Shown here one piece after another: positions 8,602 through 17,122 of a stretch of 64,000 nucleotides of DNA. Under the pieces are notes generated by a model. The model was not told the origin of the DNA and ran no database searches. It worked only from the letters and a program-made list of their open reading frames with translations. The stretch's first letter is position 1, and each line of letters starts with the position of its first letter. The stretch comes from GAS368 sp965227745 (GTDB lineage: Bacteria > Verrucomicrobiota > Verrucomicrobiia > Opitutales > Opitutaceae). The DNA lies in NCBI GenBank assembly GCA_965227745.1, contig OZ245769.1:5704001-5768000 (forward strand), given 5' to 3'. A program made the translations under genes and the position numbers.

Positions 8602-9984
8602 TCAGAAATGACTCGGCTTACGCGTTACCAGCCTTCCACGTCCCAGCGTACCAGTAAATTTCCCGTCGCGGGCGGCGACTTGGCCGCGGACGGTGACGAC
8701 GCTGCAGCGGCCTTGGAGGTCCCAGCCTTCGAAGGCGCTGTAGTCGACGGCCATGTGCTGGGTCTTGACGGAGATTTTGCCGCGATAGCTGGGGTCGAAG
8801 ATGACGAGATCGGCGTCGGCGCCGGGTTGGATCGCGCCCTTGCGTGGGAAGAGGTCGAACTGCTTGGCGACGGCGGTGCTGCCGACATTGACGAAGGTGT
8901 GCAGGTCGATGCGGCCGGCGGCGACGCCGTGGGTGTAGAGCAGATTGACGCGCTCTTCGAGTGACGGGATGCCGTTGGGGATTTTCGTGAAATCGTCGCG
9001 GCCCATCGGCTTTTGCTTTTCGAAATCGAAGGGGGCGTGGTCGGTGGCGACCGTTTGGATGAGACCGTCGCGCAGGCCGTTCCAGAGGACGTTTTGGTTC
9101 CGAACGTCGCGAAGCGGCGGCGACATCACGTACTTCGCTCCCTCGAAGTTGGGTTTCTCGGCGTAGGTTTTGTCGAGCGTGAGGTACTGGATGAGGGTCT
9201 CGACGCCGACGCGCACGCCGCGCTGGCGGGCGGCGATGGCGGCATCGAGCGCCTCCTTGCACGAGAGGTGGACGATGTACGTCGCCGCGCCGGTGAGCTC
9301 GGCGAACGTCATCAAGTGGTGCACGCCCTCGGCCTCGACGAGGGGTGGGCGGCTCTCGTGGTGCTGGCCGGGGTCGGTCTTGCCGGCGGCGAGGAGTTCC
9401 TTGCAGCGCTCGGCGACGAGGGTCTCGTTTTCGCAGTGAGCGGTGACGACGACGCCGAGTTCCTTGGCGAGCTTGAGCGTGCGGTAGAGTTCGGTGTCGT
9501 CGATGCCGAAGGCGCCTTTGTAGGCGAGGAAGATCTTAAAGGAGCTGATGCCGCGCTGCACGATCTCGCGGAGCTGGGCCTCGGTCGTGGCGTCGAACTT
9601 CGTGACGCCCATGTGAAACGAGAAATCGCAGGCTGACTTTCCCTCCGCTTGCGAGAGCCAGAGATTGAACGACTCCAGCGCATCGTCTTTGCGCGCCGGG
9701 CAACACATTTCGATCAGCGTCGTCGTGCCGCCGACAAGAGCAGCCTGCGAGCCGGTGACGTAGGTATCTTTTGAATACGTGCCCATGAAAGGCAGGTAGA
9801 TGTGGACGTGGGGATCGATGAAGCCGGGGAAGACATACTTGCCCGTGGCATCGATCACCTCGGTGCCGGCGGGCGCGGCGATGTCGCGGTCGATTTTGGT
9901 GATCGTCTCGCCCTCGCAGTAGATGTCGGCGACGTAGCGGGAATCGGCGGTGACGATTTCGCCGTTTTTTATGAGAAGAGACAT
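8602..9984 (-). CDS. hydA: Dihydropyrimidinase / D-hydantoinase
   Basis: 460 residues, full length. All ligands of the cyclic-amidohydrolase di-zinc centre are in family position: DPHVHI (His59, His61), S-S-F-K (carboxylated Lys150), A-H-C-E-N (His183), I-V-H-L-S (His239) and A-T-D-H-A-P-F (Asp315). The enzyme opens the ring of dihydrouracil or dihydrothymine to the N-carbamoyl-beta-amino acid. Neighbours supply the preceding (preT/preA) and following (M20 amidohydrolase, aminotransferase) steps, which favours dihydropyrimidinase over hydantoinase as the physiological role. Separated from the permease gene by GxxExxY cassette 1. Confidence 0.93.
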   Translation of the reverse strand: MSLLIKNGEIVTADSRYVADIYCEGETITKIDRDIAAPAGTEVIDATGKYVFPGFIDPHVHIYLPFMGTYSKDTYVTGSQAALVGGTTTLIEMCCPARKDDALESFNLWLSQAEGKSACDFSFHMGVTKFDATTEAQLREIVQRGISSFKIFLAYKGAFGIDDTELYRTLKLAKELGVVVTAHCENETLVAERCKELLAAGKTDPGQHHESRPPLVEAEGVHHLMTFAELTGAATYIVHLSCKEALDAAIAARQRGVRVGVETLIQYLTLDKTYAEKPNFEGAKYVMSPPLRDVRNQNVLWNGLRDGLIQTVATDHAPFDFEKQKPMGRDDFTKIPNGIPSLEERVNLLYTHGVAAGRIDLHTFVNVGSTAVAKQFDLFPRKGAIQPGADADLVIFDPSYRGKISVKTQHMAVDYSAFEGWDLQGRCSVVTVRGQVAARDGKFTGTLGRGRLVTRKPSHF

Positions 9985-10011
9985 AGGGCAGGGAGATTTG
10001 AGCGAGGGAGG

Positions 10012-10722
10012 CTATTTTTTTCCAAGTACGGCGGCGATCGAGGCAGCCGGATTTCCGAAGCCGAACGTTTTACCTTTCTGGGTGCCGCCTCCGAGATTGA
10101 TCGCAACGACTTCGCCTGATTCGGCCAGAACAGGCGCTCCGCTAGTGGCCCTTAATTCGATGTCGTTCTTCTCGAAAACATAGTCAATTTCGACGGCGTT
10201 CACGAAGGAAACCACGGCGGGATAAAGGGCCAGCTTGGTGGTTCCGGCCAAGCGTGCGCATAGCCAAACCTTGTCACCGAGGCGGGCTGGTTTAGCCGCG
10301 ACCGGCAGCACTGCAGAAGCAGCCGGGAATTCGAAGAGCGCCAGATCCTTATCGCAGCCTGCGCCATCGAAGGGCCTGGCTCCCGGTACCTTTAGGTAGC
10401 GCGTCGCGACTAGGATAACTTTGGGGTCCGACATAGACACGCCAACCGTACCCACGACATCGGAAGCTACATCTTCGGCCGACATCTGTTTTTCCAATCC
10501 GGCGGCCGGACCGAACAAATGATGGCAGGTGACGAGAAGCACCTGCGGGCTGCCAGGTAGTTTGGCGGCGAAAGCAGTCCCTGCATAGAAGCTCTCACCG
10601 GTGAACAAAAAAGTCGGCTTGAAGACCGCATTGGGCACGATGGCTGGTTCGGCGCGCAGCGAGGTGCCATGAAGCAGCGAAGCGACTGCAACGAGTAAGA
10701 GGCTGGAGAAATGAAAACGCAT
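10012..10722 (-). CDS. Secreted trypsin-like serine peptidase-like protein
   Basis: 236 residues from ATG at 10722 (MRFHFSS), which opens a clean signal peptide (about 1-25); an upstream in-frame ATG would overlap the preceding gene. A catalytic-triad order is visible: V-T-C-H-H-L-F-G (His), C-D-K-D-L-A-L-F-E-F (Asp) and A-T-S-G-A-P-V (Ser, in the position of GDSGGP), followed by a typical closing strand V-V-A-I-N-L-G-G. The S-G-A-P context replaces canonical D-S-G-G, so activity is uncertain. It sits between mmsA and hydA in the pyrimidine locus but has no obvious part in that pathway; base composition looks less GC-rich than its neighbours, suggesting a later insertion. Confidence 0.65.
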   Translation of the reverse strand: MRFHFSSLLLVAVASLLHGTSLRAEPAIVPNAVFKPTFLFTGESFYAGTAFAAKLPGSPQVLLVTCHHLFGPAAGLEKQMSAEDVASDVVGTVGVSMSDPKVILVATRYLKVPGARPFDGAGCDKDLALFEFPAASAVLPVAAKPARLGDKVWLCARLAGTTKLALYPAVVSFVNAVEIDYVFEKNDIELRATSGAPVLAESGEVVAINLGGGTQKGKTFGFGNPAASIAAVLGKK

Positions 10723-10730
10723 GGTGGGAT

Positions 10731-12221
10731 TTACTTCTTCCATACGTCGGCCACGTCGCCGCCGAACCAGCGGGAGCTGACGACTTTCTGCTGGGTGTAG
10801 AACTGGATGCTCTCCTTGCCCTGGATGTGGAGGTCGCCGTAGAAGGAGTCGTCCCAGCCGGTGAAGGGGAACATCGCCATCGTGGCGGGGACGCCGACGT
10901 TGACGCCGACCATGCCGGCTTTGACTCGCATCGTGAACTCGCGGGCGGCGCGGCCGCTGTTGGTGAAGATGGCGGCACCGTTGCCGAAGGCGGACTTGTT
11001 GGCCTGCTCGATGGCAGCGTCGAGGTCGTCCATGCGCATGACGTTGAGGACGGGGCCGAAGATTTCTTCGCGGGCGAGCGTCATGTTGTTCTCCACGCCG
11101 TCGACGATGGTGGCACCGAGGTAGAAGCCCTTGGGCGCGTCGGGGATTTTCACGCCGCGGCCGTCGGTGAGAAGCTTCGCGCCTTCCTTTTCGCCGGTGG
11201 CGAGGAGGCTGAGCACGCGGTCGCGGTGGGCGGCGGTGATGACGGGGCCCATGTCGGGCTGGGCGGCGCGGTCGGTGGGGCCGACCTTGATGGCTTGGGC
11301 GGCCTTGACGAGATCGGGCAGCACGCGCTCGGCGGCCGCGCCCACGGTGATGGCGGTGGAGCCGGCCATGCAGCGCTCGCCGGCGCAGCCGAAGGCGGCG
11401 GTGGTGAGATTTTCCACGGTCTTGGCGATATCGGCGTCGGGCATGACGACGATGTAGTTTTTCGCGCCGCCATTGGCCTGCACGCGTTTGCCGTGCTGCG
11501 TGCCGACATCCCAGATGTACTTCGCGATGGGCGTGGAGCCGACGAAGGAAACGGCCTTCACCTTCGGATGCGTGAGCAGCGCGTCGACGGCGGGGCGGCC
11601 GCCGTGGACGATGTTGAAGACGCCCTTGGGCAGGCCGGCTTCCTCGAGTAGTTTGCCGAGGAGATTGGCGGTGAGGGGGACTTTCTCGCTGGGTTTCAGG
11701 ACGAAGGTATTACCGCACGCGAGGGCGGTGGGAAACATCCACAGTGGGACCATCGCGGGGAAGTTGAACGGGGTGATGCCGACGCAGACGCCGAGCGGCA
11801 TGTTGATGGTGTCGCAATCGACGCCGCGCGCGATGTTGCGCAGTGAATCGCCGAAGAGGAGCGTCGGGATGCCGCAGGCGTATTCGACATTCTCGAGTCC
11901 GCGGAAAATGGAGCCGCGCGCCTCAGCGTGAGTCTTGCCATGCTCGCGGGACACCGTGCGACAAAGCAGATCAAAGTTCTGCTCGATGAGCTGGCGGTAT
12001 TTGAAAAAGACGCGCGCGCGCTCGACCGGAGGCGTATCGCGCCACGCCGGGAAGGCGGTTTGGGCGGCTTCGACGGCGGCGTTTACCTCGGCGCTACCGC
12101 CGGCGGGGCACTCGGCGATGATGTCGCCGGTGGAGGGATTGAAGACGGGAGTGGTGGGGCCGGTGGCGGCGAGCCATTCGCCGCCGATTAAATGGGGGCA
12201 GGGAGTGAGGGTTTGGGTCAT
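10731..12221 (-). CDS. mmsA: CoA-acylating (methyl)malonate-semialdehyde dehydrogenase
   Basis: 496 residues from ATG (MTQTLTPCP); the longer frame starts within a neighbouring terminal repeat. Aldehyde-dehydrogenase fold with P-F-N-F-P-A-M-V-P-L-W, L-K-P-S-E-K-V-P and catalytic Cys284 in G-E-R-C-M-A, the motif specific to the CoA-dependent MmsA/IolA branch. It converts malonate semialdehyde to acetyl-CoA or methylmalonate semialdehyde to propionyl-CoA. Being next to the aminotransferase and dihydropyrimidinase genes, it provides the last step of uracil and thymine catabolism, delivering carbon to central metabolism. Confidence 0.9.
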   Translation of the reverse strand: MTQTLTPCPHLIGGEWLAATGPTTPVFNPSTGDIIAECPAGGSAEVNAAVEAAQTAFPAWRDTPPVERARVFFKYRQLIEQNFDLLCRTVSREHGKTHAEARGSIFRGLENVEYACGIPTLLFGDSLRNIARGVDCDTINMPLGVCVGITPFNFPAMVPLWMFPTALACGNTFVLKPSEKVPLTANLLGKLLEEAGLPKGVFNIVHGGRPAVDALLTHPKVKAVSFVGSTPIAKYIWDVGTQHGKRVQANGGAKNYIVVMPDADIAKTVENLTTAAFGCAGERCMAGSTAITVGAAAERVLPDLVKAAQAIKVGPTDRAAQPDMGPVITAAHRDRVLSLLATGEKEGAKLLTDGRGVKIPDAPKGFYLGATIVDGVENNMTLAREEIFGPVLNVMRMDDLDAAIEQANKSAFGNGAAIFTNSGRAAREFTMRVKAGMVGVNVGVPATMAMFPFTGWDDSFYGDLHIQGKESIQFYTQQKVVSSRWFGGDVADVWKK

Positions 12222-12242
12222 GTAAGGATTTGCGCTTGGGTT

Positions 12243-12727
12243 TGAACCACAGAGACACAGAGGCACAGAGAGCAGACGAAGAGAGACTTAGTTAGAAGTG
12301 AGAGAACTCTTTGGTTTGAAAGTGTCGCCAACGGCGATGCGGCGGATGCCGTCTTTGAGGACGGGGACGTTGAAGTTGATCAAGAGGCCGAGTGGGCATC
12401 GCTCTAGCTTGATGTAGGTTATGAGCTGGGCGTGATGAATCGGAAGCAACTCAGACACGGCTTTGAGCTCGATGAGGAGTTCCCGCTCGACGATGAAATC
12501 CAAGCGGTAGTCGCAATTGAGTTTGATCCCTTTGTAGATCAGCGGGACGTCACACTGTCTTTCGAATGCCAGGTTTGCTCGGGTTAGTTCAAAAGCCAGA
12601 GCTTCTTCATACGCGGACTCAAGCAGGCCGGGGCCGATTTCACGGTGAACTTCCATGCACAGACCGATGACACGATGGCTTAGGTCATTGATTCTGACTC
12701 TTTGTGCCTCTGTGTCTTCGTGGTTCA
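12243..12727. mobile_element. GxxExxY cassette 2 with terminal inverted repeats
   Basis: 485-bp unit with inverted ends at 12243-12270 and 12700-12727 (25 of 28 positions identical). Each end is TGAAC followed by three CACAGAG-type heptamers at 8-bp spacing. Sequence differs from cassette 1 but the three-heptamer layout is the same. It lies between preA (stop 20 bp away) and mmsA (start 22 bp away). No target duplication or transposase seen. Confidence 0.65.
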
Positions 12728-12746
12728 TAGTTTCAAACCGGCACAC
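12288..12746 (-). CDS. GxxExxY protein (PD-(D/E)XK nuclease-like), cassette 2
   Basis: 152 residues as drawn; the ATG at codon 7 (MNHEDTEAQRV) is equally likely and lies in the right terminal repeat. Signature G-L-L-E-S-A-Y, then D-F-I-V-E-R-E-L-L-I-E-L-K giving the canonical D-x9-E-L-K of PD-(D/E)XK folds, Q-L-I-T-Y and G-L-L-I-N-F-N. This is the standard form of the family, more divergent from the other two copies here. Its first codon is one base from the stop of preA, so it could be translated from the operon message. Confidence 0.85.
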   Translation of the reverse strand: MCRFETMNHEDTEAQRVRINDLSHRVIGLCMEVHREIGPGLLESAYEEALAFELTRANLAFERQCDVPLIYKGIKLNCDYRLDFIVERELLIELKAVSELLPIHHAQLITYIKLERCPLGLLINFNVPVLKDGIRRIAVGDTFKPKSSLTSN

Positions 12747-14063
12747 TCACGGATGCGGTGGGATCGGGGCCATTTCGCCTTTGGCTAATTTTTCCTGATA
12801 ACCGCTCCAACTCATCTGCGCTTCGCCGTTGGGGAGTTCGGTCATCGTAATGCACTCGTCGACGGGGCAGACGAGGGAGCAGAGATTGCAGCCGACGCAG
12901 TCTTCCTCGCGGACTTTGGGGACGGGTTTGCCGGGGACGCGGCCGGGGCCGAGGCCGATGCCGAGCTCGGCGGGGGCTTTGAGGTCGATGCACTGGTGCG
13001 CGCCGTCTTCGCAGGCGATGTAGCAGAGGTTGCAGCCGATGCACTTGTCGTAGTCGATGCGGGCGACGCGCTGCCACTTGAGGTCGAGGGTCTCCCATTT
13101 TTGCAGCGTCGGCACGGAGCGGCCGATCAGCTCGTTGATTGACTTCATGCCCTTGCTGTCAAGGTAGGCGCTGAGGCCCTCGTTCATGTCTTCCACGATA
13201 CGGAAGCCGTAGTGCATGATGGCGGTGCAGACCTGCAAGCTGGTGGAGCCGAGCGCGAGAAACTCCGCGGCGTCGCGCCACGTGCCGATGCCGCCGATGC
13301 CGGAGATGGGGAGGCCGACGTCGGGATCGGCGGCGCAGGCCTGCACCATATTGAGCGCGATGGGCTTCACGGCCGGGCCGCAATAGCCGCCGTGCGAGCT
13401 GAGGCCGCGCACGGTAGGCTCGGGCACAAACGTGTCGAGGTTCACGTTGGTGATCGAGTTGATGGTATTGATCAGCGAAATGGCGTTGGCCCCGGCGCGC
13501 TTGGCGGCGCGGGCGGCGGCGGTGATATCGGTGATGTTGGGCGTGAGCTTCACGATCACGGGGATGGTCGCGACCTCCATGACCCAGCTCGTGATTTTCT
13601 CGGCGACGGCGGGCTGCTGGCCGACGGCTGAGCCCATGCCGCGCTCGCACATGCCGTGCGGGCAGCCGTAATTCAACTCGATGCCGTCGGCGCCGGAATC
13701 GGCGGCGCGCTTCACAAATTCATGCCAGCGCTCGCGCGTATCGACCATGAGCGAGGCGATGACGGCGTGGTGGGGCCAGAGTTTTTTGACCTCGGCGATC
13801 TCGCGGAAATTCGTCTCCGGCGAGCGGTCGCTGATGAGCTCGATGTTGTTGAGCCCGATCATGCGGTCCTTGCCGTAGTTGAGGGCTGAATACCGCGAGG
13901 CGACGTTGACGATGGGGTCGCCGATGGTCTTCCACACGACGCCGCCCCAACCGGCTTCGAAGGCGCGGTTGGCCTGATAGCCGGTGTTGGCGGGCGGACC
14001 GGACGCGACCCAAAACGGGTTGGGAGACTTGATGCCGGCGAGGTTGGTGGAGAGATCGGCCAT
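12747..14063 (-). CDS. preA: NAD-dependent dihydropyrimidine dehydrogenase, catalytic subunit PreA
   Basis: 438 residues. FMN-binding dihydroorotate-dehydrogenase-like barrel (about 1-310) with the active-site loop N-Y-G-C-P-H-G-M-C-E-R-G-M-G, Cys134 being the expected general acid. The C-terminal ferredoxin part has two 4Fe-4S motifs: Cys341/344/347/351 and Cys389/392/395/399. Together with PreT it reduces uracil and thymine to the dihydropyrimidines. The PreT gene lies directly upstream on the same strand. Length and cluster pattern match E. coli PreA. Confidence 0.95.
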   Translation of the reverse strand: MADLSTNLAGIKSPNPFWVASGPPANTGYQANRAFEAGWGGVVWKTIGDPIVNVASRYSALNYGKDRMIGLNNIELISDRSPETNFREIAEVKKLWPHHAVIASLMVDTRERWHEFVKRAADSGADGIELNYGCPHGMCERGMGSAVGQQPAVAEKITSWVMEVATIPVIVKLTPNITDITAAARAAKRAGANAISLINTINSITNVNLDTFVPEPTVRGLSSHGGYCGPAVKPIALNMVQACAADPDVGLPISGIGGIGTWRDAAEFLALGSTSLQVCTAIMHYGFRIVEDMNEGLSAYLDSKGMKSINELIGRSVPTLQKWETLDLKWQRVARIDYDKCIGCNLCYIACEDGAHQCIDLKAPAELGIGLGPGRVPGKPVPKVREEDCVGCNLCSLVCPVDECITMTELPNGEAQMSWSGYQEKLAKGEMAPIPPHP

Positions 14064-14068
14064 GGTGG

Positions 14069-14096
14069 GAAATGACGAATGACGAATGACGAACTT
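14069..14096. repeat. Nonamer minisatellite between preA and preT
   Basis: Three near-identical copies of ATGACGAAT directly 5' of preA. Related to the longer iterated repeat at 6.6 kb. Confidence 0.6.
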
Positions 14097-14156
14097 CTGG
14101 GGCGTGATCGGGAGGAGTTGAGGTGGAGGCGGGGGCGCGGGAGAGCGCGGTGCCGG

Positions 14157-15602
14157 TTACGACTTCAGCGCCTCCTCGAGTTCGCCGGCGCGGATGGGCT
14201 TAAGCAGGCCGGAGCCGGAGGGGCCGTTTTTCGCGCCGAGGCGCGAGGGCTGCACCGGGGGCGAGACTATCTCCTGGGTGAGAAAGGCGTGGATGGCGTG
14301 CGCGGATTTCTTGCCCTCGCCGACGGCATTGACGACCTCGCGTCCGCCATTAGCGCAATCGCCGCCAGTGAAGACGTGCGGAAGATTCGTGGCGCCGGTG
14401 AGCGGGTCGCGCTGGATCACGCCCTTGGCGTCGACGGCGAGCGAGGGGAAGAGCGAGCGTAGCAGGGCGGCCTGCTTTTCCTGACCGACGGCCTTGAGCA
14501 CGAGATCGCAGGGCTCGATCCATTCGGTGCCGGGGAAGACCTCGACCCGGCCATCGACGAGACGGGTGCGGACAAGTTTGATGCCGGACACGTGGCCATT
14601 GGTGGCGATGATCTCGACCGGCGCGGCGTGAAAGAGAAAATGCGCGCCGTCGTCCTTGGCGTGATCGTACTCGAAATCGTACGCGGACATTTCGGGCTCG
14701 CCACGACGATAGACGATAAAGGCCCGCTCGGCCCCGAGGCGCTTCGACTGGGTGACGGCGTCGATGGCGGTATTGCCCGCGCCGATGACGGCGACGCGGC
14801 GACCCGCGGGAATCTGGTCCAAGGGCGCGGTGTGAAGCTGCGCGATGAAATCGAGCGCATCGACGACCTCGGGCAGGTCCTCGCCGGGGATGCGGAGCTT
14901 GGTGGCGACACCGAGACCGATGCCGAGGAAAATCGCGGCGAAGTCGGCTTCAAGTTGTGCCACCGTGATATCGCGGCCGATGGTGACGCCGCAGCGGATC
15001 TCCACGCCGAGCGATTTCACTAGCTCGACCTCGGCGAGGCTGACGGCGGGCTTCATCTTGTAGTAAGCGATGCCGTAGGTGTTGAGGCCGCCGGCTTGAG
15101 GCTGCTTCTCGAAGACGGTCACCTTGTGACCCAGACGAGCGAGTTCGGCGGCGCAACCGAGTCCGGCGGGACCGGCCCCGACGACGGCAATGGCCTTACC
15201 CGTTTGTACCGAAGGAGCGGAAAGTACCTTCAAGCCCCGCTGCTCCACATAGTCCGTCGCGAAACGCTGGAGCCGGCCGATCTGGATCGGCTGCTCATCG
15301 CGATCATCGAGGACACAGGCGCCTTCACACAGCACTTGGGTGGGGCAGACGCGCGCGCAGGAAGCGCCAAGGATATTGGCCGTCAAGATGGTCTTGGCCG
15401 CGCCGGCGGGATGGCCAAAGGCGATCTTTTTTATAAACGCCGGGATATCTATCCCTGTGGGGCACGCCATGATACAAGGGGCGTCGAAGCAATAAAGGCA
15501 GCGATTCGCTTCCACCAGCGCCTCCTGCGGGCGAAGCGCCGGCTTGATATCTGCAAAGTTGGCGGCGAGAGCGGCGGAAGGGAGCAGCGGTTGAAGCGGC
15601 AT
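14157..15602 (-). CDS. preT: Dihydropyrimidine dehydrogenase, FAD/NAD(P)-binding subunit PreT
   Basis: 481 residues. N-terminal Cys-rich helical domain (C-L-Y-C-F-D-A-P-C and C-A-R-V-C-P-T-Q-V-L-C-E-G-A-C) for Fe-S clusters, then FAD-binding V-V-G-A-G-P-A-G-L (about 137-145) and a second Rossmann motif V-I-G-A-G-N-T-A-I-D for NAD(P)H. This is the GltD-like architecture of PreT, which passes electrons to PreA. First gene of the minus-strand pyrimidine unit; its promoter must lie in the 266-bp spacer shared with the divergent amidohydrolase gene. Confidence 0.93.
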   Translation of the reverse strand: MPLQPLLPSAALAANFADIKPALRPQEALVEANRCLYCFDAPCIMACPTGIDIPAFIKKIAFGHPAGAAKTILTANILGASCARVCPTQVLCEGACVLDDRDEQPIQIGRLQRFATDYVEQRGLKVLSAPSVQTGKAIAVVGAGPAGLGCAAELARLGHKVTVFEKQPQAGGLNTYGIAYYKMKPAVSLAEVELVKSLGVEIRCGVTIGRDITVAQLEADFAAIFLGIGLGVATKLRIPGEDLPEVVDALDFIAQLHTAPLDQIPAGRRVAVIGAGNTAIDAVTQSKRLGAERAFIVYRRGEPEMSAYDFEYDHAKDDGAHFLFHAAPVEIIATNGHVSGIKLVRTRLVDGRVEVFPGTEWIEPCDLVLKAVGQEKQAALLRSLFPSLAVDAKGVIQRDPLTGATNLPHVFTGGDCANGGREVVNAVGEGKKSAHAIHAFLTQEIVSPPVQPSRLGAKNGPSGSGLLKPIRAGELEEALKS

Positions 15603-15641
15603 GGGAGGTACTGCAAAAGCAATTGTCGTGCGAGAGGGGAC

Positions 15642-15681
15642 TACGCAGCGATTCCCGATTATTTAGGACTTCCGCTGCGTA
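15642..15681. promoter_or_regulatory. Candidate operator: 9-bp inverted repeat in divergent promoter
   Basis: TACGCAGCG (15642-15650) and CGCTGCGTA (15673-15681), perfect arms with 22 bp between, so arm centres are 31 bp (three helical turns) apart. It lies in the only spacer between preT (minus) and the amidohydrolase (plus). A dimeric regulator site is plausible; no regulator gene is adjacent. Confidence 0.45.
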
Positions 15682-15868
15682 TAAGTACGATAGGGGTAGG
15701 GCTTGATGCCGGTGAACGAATCCTGAGCGTAAGTAGGTAGTTTCCAAGACCCAAAAGTGAAGCAACTCCACAGGCTGAAAACCGCGTCAGGCGGCTTTGA
15801 TCTGAGCTGGCTGACGTTATCTCAGCCGGTGCTGAGCGTTTCATTTTTGCAAGGAAAGGTCGATTGAT

Positions 15869-17122
15869 ATGAGCGTATCCATAAACGCACGACGTACAAT
15901 CGATGACCTCAAGGAGTTGCGCGCCCTCACCGGCGACGACCACGGAGCGCAGCGGGTAGCGTTTACGCCGATGTGGGTAAAGACCCGTGCTTGGCTCGCG
16001 CAAAAGCTCGCGGACCTCCCCGTCGAAACGCACACGGATGAAGCGGGAAATTTTTGGGCGACCTTACGCGGCGAGAGTGACCGTGAACTCTTGATCGGCG
16101 GCCATATGGACTCCGTGCCCAATGGAGGCTGGCTTGACGGCTGTCTGAATGTTTTGGCGGGCGTGGAAATTCTCCGCCGTCTCAACGCGCAGTATAACGG
16201 CCGCCCACCGGTGACGGTTCGCGTCGTCGATTGGGCGGATGAGGAAGGCGCGCGTTTTGGCAAGAGTCTCTACGGCTCCTCTGCTTGCGCGGGGACCCTT
16301 GATCTGGCCGAGGCGCGTCGTCTCAAAGACCGCGACGGGATCAGTCTGAGCGATGCGCTGCGCGCGGTTGGTGTGGACCTCGAGCGGGCCAAGGAAAGCG
16401 ACAAGGAGCTGAAAAAGGCGGCGGCTTACCTTGAGCTGCACATCGAGCAAGGGCCGGTGCTACTCGATCTGGACCTCCCGCTGGGAGCTGTGCTCGGGAC
16501 GTTTGGCGTAGAGCGGCACGCGATCACTTTCAAGGGCCAGGCGGCGCACTCGGGCAGCACGCCGATGAATCGGCGCAAGGATGCGTTTCTCGCCGCGGCG
16601 CAAATGAGCCCGGAGATCTACCGCATCACCGACCGCCACGGTGGCGTCTGCACCATCGGCTCCTGCACGACCAAGCCAGGAATCGTCACCAGTGTCGTGG
16701 AAGAGTGCCGCATCACGCTCGATCAGCGCCACCTCGACCCGACGGCCCTCGCGACGATGTACGCCGAGGCCAAGGCGGCCAGCGAGCGCTTTGCGCGCGA
16801 GGGCTACGTCACGGTGTCGTGGGAGCGCCTCTGGCATATCGCGCCGCGACCTTTTCACGCCGAACTCATCGCGCTCTGCGATGAATCGATTAAGGAAACG
16901 TGCGGCGTATCGCATCGCCTTCCCTCCGGCCCGCTGCATGATGCGGCGGAAGTCTCGGGGGCGGGCGTACCGACCGTCATGATGTTTGTGCAGAGCCTGC
17001 ACGGCATCAGCCATAACAAGATCGAAGATACCAGGGAAGAGCACCTCGAGTTGTGCGTAAAGGCCTTTGACCGCTTGACCGACAAGGCAATAGCCTGGGT
17101 CAGCGCGAAAGGCGGGCCGTGA
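15869..17122 (+). CDS. Zn-dependent N-carbamoyl-beta-alanine amidohydrolase (M20 family)
   Basis: 417 residues with an SD-like AAGGAAAGG 9 nt upstream. Bi-metal M20/allantoate-amidohydrolase motifs: G-G-H-M-D-S-V-P-N-G-G-W-L-D-G (His79, Asp90), W-A-D-E-E-G-A-R-F (Glu125/126), L-H-I-E-Q-G-P (His191) and G-P-L-H-D-A-A-E near residue 355. The family hydrolyses N-carbamoyl amides (N-carbamoyl-beta-alanine, N-carbamoyl-L-amino acids, allantoate). Divergence from preT and presence of every other pathway enzyme make beta-ureidopropionase the best assignment. Its last bases overlap the start of a small membrane-protein gene. Confidence 0.88.
   Translation: MSVSINARRTIDDLKELRALTGDDHGAQRVAFTPMWVKTRAWLAQKLADLPVETHTDEAGNFWATLRGESDRELLIGGHMDSVPNGGWLDGCLNVLAGVEILRRLNAQYNGRPPVTVRVVDWADEEGARFGKSLYGSSACAGTLDLAEARRLKDRDGISLSDALRAVGVDLERAKESDKELKKAAAYLELHIEQGPVLLDLDLPLGAVLGTFGVERHAITFKGQAAHSGSTPMNRRKDAFLAAAQMSPEIYRITDRHGGVCTIGSCTTKPGIVTSVVEECRITLDQRHLDPTALATMYAEAKAASERFAREGYVTVSWERLWHIAPRPFHAELIALCDESIKETCGVSHRLPSGPLHDAAEVSGAGVPTVMMFVQSLHGISHNKIEDTREEHLELCVKAFDRLTDKAIAWVSAKGGP

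Noticed and set aside
14069..14096. Tandem nonamers considered as a CRISPR remnant
   Set aside because: Units are contiguous without spacers and too short; it is a minisatellite.
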